A stretch of DNA of 64,000 nucleotides from Kistimonas sp964291485 (lineage in GTDB: Bacteria > Pseudomonadota > Gammaproteobacteria > Pseudomonadales > Endozoicomonadaceae), in NCBI GenBank assembly GCA_964291485.2, contig OZ220224.1, positions 2,170,001 to 2,234,000 on the forward strand. The letters are read 5' to 3'. Each line of letters starts with the position of its first letter. Position 1 is the first letter of the stretch. The notes under the pieces are model-generated. The model saw only the letters and a list, made by a program, of their open reading frames with translations. It searched no databases and had not been told where the DNA came from. The position numbers were made by a program, and so were the translations under genes. Below, piece after piece: positions 61,076-64,000 of the stretch.

Positions 61076-62020
61076 ATGAGTGACAGTGTTGCAGGGAAGA
61101 ATGGAGCTGAAAAGACGGTTCTGGTGACCGGGGCAACGGGGTTTATAGGACGGTTTCTGGTACCTGAGCTACTGGCGGATGGTTGGCGGGTCATCGTGTA
61201 TGCGCGCCCACCGCTGGATCGTGTCATCAACATACTGGGGCCATCGTTCAGTGTCGTCTTGTCACTGGAAGAGTTACAGGGTCAGCCCAGGATTGATGCG
61301 TGCATCAACCTGGCAGGCGAGGGGCTTTTCAATAAGCGTTGGACGGTCGCGCGCAAACAGGTATTGATGGACAGCCGCATCGGTGTCACCCGGCAATTGC
61401 GTGAATGCTTTGAACGACTGGATACCCGGCCTAAGGTGCTGATCAGTGGTTCAGCTATCGGCTATTACGGGATGCATGGCGGTGATGTTAATCTCGCGGA
61501 ACAGGATACGTCGGGTGACGACTTTGCGGCTGACCTCTGTCGTCTTTGGGAAAAGGAAGCCCGGAATATGGAGACGTTGGGCATGCGGGTCTGTCTGCTG
61601 CGCACGGGGATTGTCCTGCACCCGGGCTACGGTGCGTTGTCCAGAATGTTGCCGCCGTTTCGTTTGGGGTTGGGCGGCCGAATGGGGGATGGTCATCAGG
61701 TGGTCTCCTGGATCCATATCCGCGACATGGTCAGTATTATCCAGTTTCTCCTCAGGGATTCGTCGTTGTCGGGGGCTTTCAATGCCACGGCGCCTCATGC
61801 TGTGACCAATGATCAGCTTGCACAGACACTGTCATCAACACTGCATCGACCCTGTCTTTTGCCGATGCCGGGTCCAGCATTGCGCATGCTGTTGGGAGAA
61901 TCCGCTTCATTGCTGCTGGGTGGACAACGTGTGATCCCGACCAGGGTGGTGGAGCATGGTTTTTCTTTCGCCTTCCCCAAACTGGATGATGCGCTAAAAG
62001 ATCTTTTGGCGGCTCGCTGA
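61076..62020 (+). CDS. TIGR01777-family NAD(P)-dependent epimerase-like protein
   Basis: A 314-residue extended short-chain dehydrogenase of the YfcH/SDR39U1 group. It has KTVLVTGATGFIGRFLVPEL (Rossmann glycines), DACINLAGEGLFNKRWT, ISGSAIGYYGMHGGDV (Tyr of the active site), RVCLLRTGIVLHPGYGAL, WIHIRDMVSIIQFL and the C-terminal DUF1731-like end. The physiological substrate is unknown. The ATG at 61076 follows AAGGGTGG. It converges with nrtR, ending 4 bp from its stop. Confidence 0.9.
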   Translation: MSDSVAGKNGAEKTVLVTGATGFIGRFLVPELLADGWRVIVYARPPLDRVINILGPSFSVVLSLEELQGQPRIDACINLAGEGLFNKRWTVARKQVLMDSRIGVTRQLRECFERLDTRPKVLISGSAIGYYGMHGGDVNLAEQDTSGDDFAADLCRLWEKEARNMETLGMRVCLLRTGIVLHPGYGALSRMLPPFRLGLGGRMGDGHQVVSWIHIRDMVSIIQFLLRDSSLSGAFNATAPHAVTNDQLAQTLSSTLHRPCLLPMPGPALRMLLGESASLLLGGQRVIPTRVVEHGFSFAFPKLDDALKDLLAAR

Positions 62021-62024
62021 CCTG

Positions 62025-62735
62025 TTACTCAGATTGTGTCGTATGGTAGAGCCGGTTGAAAAGGCGTGTACAGTTTCGGTCGGCGAGGCGGTAGAGGCTC
62101 GCAGGACGGTTGCTGCCGCGGCGCTTCTGGCCGCTGTCTTCTAATAGATTGCCCGCCAGAAAGCGGTTGCGGATAGAGCGCATGGGGGGCGCCTTGCCAA
62201 GAATGATTCGAAAGGCATCCCGGATATCCGCGAGAGTGAAGAGTTCAGGCAGGAGGTAAAGAGGAATTGTCGTGTATTGGATCTTGCTTTGTAGTCGTCT
62301 GATCGCTTCTTCTACCAATGCGGCATGATCGTAAGATAGCGCGCATACAGGGCTGCCATCCTGAATATCACACCAATACGCCGATGGACTATCGGAGATA
62401 GTCAGATCTGCCCCGAGCAGGGCGCAGTAGACAACCGTCAGTGACCAGCCCCGGGAATCCCGGTAATGGTTGCCAATGGAGGCGACCTGTTCAAGATAGC
62501 CCGGTTCGGCATTGATTAATGTGCGTATCTGCCGGCGAGCTGCGTCATCCAGTTCATTGTCCAGTTCTGGTTTGATTCTGCCTGCCGGTAGGGCCGGTTT
62601 GACGGTAGTCGCTTGTGCATCCGGCAGGCGAGTCAAGACCTGGAGTTTTCCTTCGAGTATCCGAAATGCCGCCACATCAACGGAAATCAGTGCCGTCGAC
62701 ACTGACATGGCGGTGGTTGTCCTTTCTGTTGGCAT
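62025..62735 (-). CDS. nrtR: NrtR transcriptional regulator of NAD metabolism
   Basis: A 236-residue regulator with an N-terminal degenerate Nudix domain (about 15-145; ALISVDVAAFRILEGKLQVL, YLEQVASIGNHYRDSRGWSL, lacking the full catalytic Nudix box) and a C-terminal winged HTH (LPELFTLADIRDAFRIILGK, SIRNRFLAGNLLEDSGQKRR, PASLYRL). NrtR senses ADP-ribose or related NAD products and represses salvage genes. It is divergent from pncA-pncB across a strong operator. The start at 62735 is used; an ATG at 62708 is also possible. Confidence 0.9.
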   Translation of the reverse strand: MPTERTTTAMSVSTALISVDVAAFRILEGKLQVLTRLPDAQATTVKPALPAGRIKPELDNELDDAARRQIRTLINAEPGYLEQVASIGNHYRDSRGWSLTVVYCALLGADLTISDSPSAYWCDIQDGSPVCALSYDHAALVEEAIRRLQSKIQYTTIPLYLLPELFTLADIRDAFRIILGKAPPMRSIRNRFLAGNLLEDSGQKRRGSNRPASLYRLADRNCTRLFNRLYHTTQSE

Positions 62736-62828
62736 GAATCTCTCTATAAGCCGTTGTTTGCTCTGCTTGCCAGGAACCGGCTGAAACCCTTTCGTCAGTA
62801 TACCTGTACTGTGTTATCTTGACAGGTT

Positions 62829-62867
62829 AATGAACTATATTCACTATGTTAGTGAATATAGTTCATT
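62829..62867. promoter_or_regulatory. NrtR operator upstream of pncA
   Basis: A perfect 18-bp inverted repeat, AATGAACTATATTCACTA (62829-62846) and its complement (62850-62867) around three bases. Each arm contains a TGAAnnnnnTTCA palindrome, so two adjacent regulator sites are likely. A TTGACA (62819-62824) stands directly upstream as a -35 candidate, so binding would block pncA transcription. It ends 17 bp before the pncA start. Confidence 0.75.
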
Positions 62868-62883
62868 ATGTGATCAGGTGGTT

Positions 62884-63534
62884 ATGCGGAAGCTGGGTAG
62901 TAGAGAGCGGACGGCAGCCTTTGATGTCGATGCACAGAAGTGTTTCACACCGCTTTGCCCGCAGGAATTACCGGTTCCGGAAGGCCACTTGATAGTGGAG
63001 GAGCTGAACCGTCAGGCTGCCTGTGCCCATTATCGCATTGGCTCCAAAGATGCTCATCCGCCATCGGCGGTATGGATTGCGGATACAGAGCGGCCGGTAT
63101 TGTCACCGGTTGCCGGGGATAATGTCGATGTCCGTTGGCCGATTCACGCTGTGCCCGGTACGCAGGGTTTTGAGTTGCTGGATGGGTTGCCTGATATCGC
63201 GGGGTATGACTTCTTCGTCTGGAAGGGCGTTGAACCCGATATGCATCCTTATGGCGCCTGTTACCACGACCTGGCAGGGCAGCGCAGTACGGGGGTTATA
63301 GAATTCCTTCGGCAGCAGGAAGTCGATACGGTGTTGGTCGGCGGGTTGGCGCTCGATTACTGTGTCCGGATCACTGTGCTGCAATTATTGAAGGCTGGCT
63401 TTCGGGTCATTGTGAACCGCGCGGCCTGTCGGGGGTTAGCCCCGCATTCGTCGGAGTCTGCCTGCCAGGAAATGAGTGAGGCAGGTGCTGAATTTATTGA
63501 TTCTGTCAGTGATTTTGATGGTGTTGATGACTGA
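62884..63534 (+). CDS. pncA: Nicotinamidase
   Basis: A 216-residue cysteine hydrolase that turns nicotinamide into nicotinate for NAD salvage. The start at 62884 follows CAGGTGG; an earlier ATG at 62830 lies in the operator and is unlikely. The catalytic triad regions are AAFDVDAQKCFTP (Asp), FFVWKGVEPDMHPYGACYH (Lys) and VGGLALDYCVRITVLQLL (Cys). Metal-binding residues occur in SKDAHPPSAVW. pncB follows 42 bp downstream, giving the second salvage step, and NrtR control is expected. Confidence 0.9.
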   Translation: MRKLGSRERTAAFDVDAQKCFTPLCPQELPVPEGHLIVEELNRQAACAHYRIGSKDAHPPSAVWIADTERPVLSPVAGDNVDVRWPIHAVPGTQGFELLDGLPDIAGYDFFVWKGVEPDMHPYGACYHDLAGQRSTGVIEFLRQQEVDTVLVGGLALDYCVRITVLQLLKAGFRVIVNRAACRGLAPHSSESACQEMSEAGAEFIDSVSDFDGVDD

Positions 63535-63576
63535 CGGTATCGGTTTTTTTGTGATTATAAAAGAGCAGATCGTTGT

Positions 63577-64000
63577 ATGACCGGACCGGTTATTTCGTCG
63601 TTACTGGATACGGATTTTTACAAGTTCACCATGCAGCAGGCGATTTTTCATCATTACCCTGATGCGCTGGTGGAAGCCCGCTTTCATTGCCGAACGAATA
63701 CCAATCTAGCGGCACTGGCAGAGCGTATTCGTGAGGAAGTGGTTGCCTTGGCAGACCTACGTCTTTCGCCAGATGAACGACAATGGATGGAAGCGACGGG
63801 CCTGTTTCAAAAGGATTACCTGGATTATTTGCAGACCACGCGCCTGGATCCGGACTGCGTCACCATCCGTGCCGGTACGCAGGGGTTGGAAATTGATATC
63901 CGTGGCAGCTGGCTGGAAATCACCCTGTTTGAAATCTACATTCTGGCGATCGTCAGTGAGTTGTATGGCCGTTATCTTGAGCCGGTCATGAATCTGGATG
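63577..64000 (+). CDS. pncB: Nicotinate phosphoribosyltransferase (3' partial)
   Basis: The first 141 codons of the enzyme joining nicotinate and PRPP, cut by the right edge. The N-terminus ISSLLDTDFYKFTMQQAIFH and the later ARFHCRTNTNLAAL segment are the family hallmark, followed by GLEIDIRGSWLEITLFEIYI. It directly follows the nicotinamidase gene, completing a salvage pair that makes nicotinate mononucleotide. No start alternative is needed; the ATG at 63577 is the only sensible choice. Confidence 0.92.
   Translation, partial: MTGPVISSLLDTDFYKFTMQQAIFHHYPDALVEARFHCRTNTNLAALAERIREEVVALADLRLSPDERQWMEATGLFQKDYLDYLQTTRLDPDCVTIRAGTQGLEIDIRGSWLEITLFEIYILAIVSELYGRYLEPVMNLD

Noticed and set aside
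1..64000. CRISPR array, tRNA or rRNA genes
   Set aside because: No regularly spaced direct repeats, and no tRNA or rRNA signature, were noticed on either strand by reading. A tRNAscan-SE or CRISPR finder run would settle this.

Overview
The window is chromosomal DNA of a gammaproteobacterium, probably a marine or aquatic Oceanospirillales/Pseudomonadales-like organism. This is inferred from the gene complement: BCCT transporter, SirB2, DUF2244, a RimB-RimK fusion, NrtR-PncA-PncB, anaerobic NrdDG and an RND pump. No rRNA or tRNA gene was seen, so the genus is not fixed.

Region 1 (1-15.6 kb) is the head-tail and tail part of a siphovirus-like prophage. It runs from a major capsid protein E (cut by the left edge) through connector, minor tail protein Z, terminator, tail tube and 995-residue tape measure to several large beta-rich tail proteins, a hub-like protein and a small spike-like protein. 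The run is interrupted at 6.6-8.3 kb by a gene graveyard. This holds two separated pieces of one gene, an antisense remnant of endonuclease I (EndA), a small membrane-peptide gene with an overlapping upstream ORF, and several RNA-like hairpins. No lysis, tail-fibre, integrase or packaging genes follow the tail genes inside the window.

Region 2 (15.8-29.8 kb) is an AT-richer defence island. A Dcm-type cytosine methyltransferase, a Vsr nickase and a convergent MvaI/BcnI-family endonuclease form an R-M unit predicted to act on CCWGG. Next comes an operon of a BrxR/CapW-like WYL repressor with a 14-bp inverted-repeat operator, a 1048-residue ankyrin-repeat plus RpoD-like sigma-70 fusion, a MORC/MutL-like GHKL ATPase, a Z1-domain helicase-like ATPase and an AIPR protein. 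MORC-like ATPase, Z1, AIPR, Dcm and Vsr genes are known to occur together. The full-length group 1-like sigma factor inside the operon is the most unusual feature of the window.

Region 3 (30.2-47.3 kb) holds a coiled-coil membrane protein, an intact IS3-family element with a 5-bp target duplication, DUF2244, a frameshifted Mut7-C RNase gene and nrdG-nrdD with a NrdR box. These are followed by SirB2, an M14 carboxypeptidase, small genes, an EamA transporter and a FadR-type regulator divergent from an operon of FAD oxidoreductase, enolase-superfamily enzyme and BCCT transporter, probably for catabolism of a betaine-like solute.

Region 4 (47.5-64 kb) is core-like. It contains RimB-RimK, a three-gene formate dehydrogenase complex with HydB/HydG-like electron-transfer subunits, an RRM protein, a His-rich small protein, an RND efflux pair, an M32 carboxypeptidase, cytochrome c, a TIGR01777 epimerase and the NrtR-controlled NAD salvage genes pncA and pncB (cut by the right edge).
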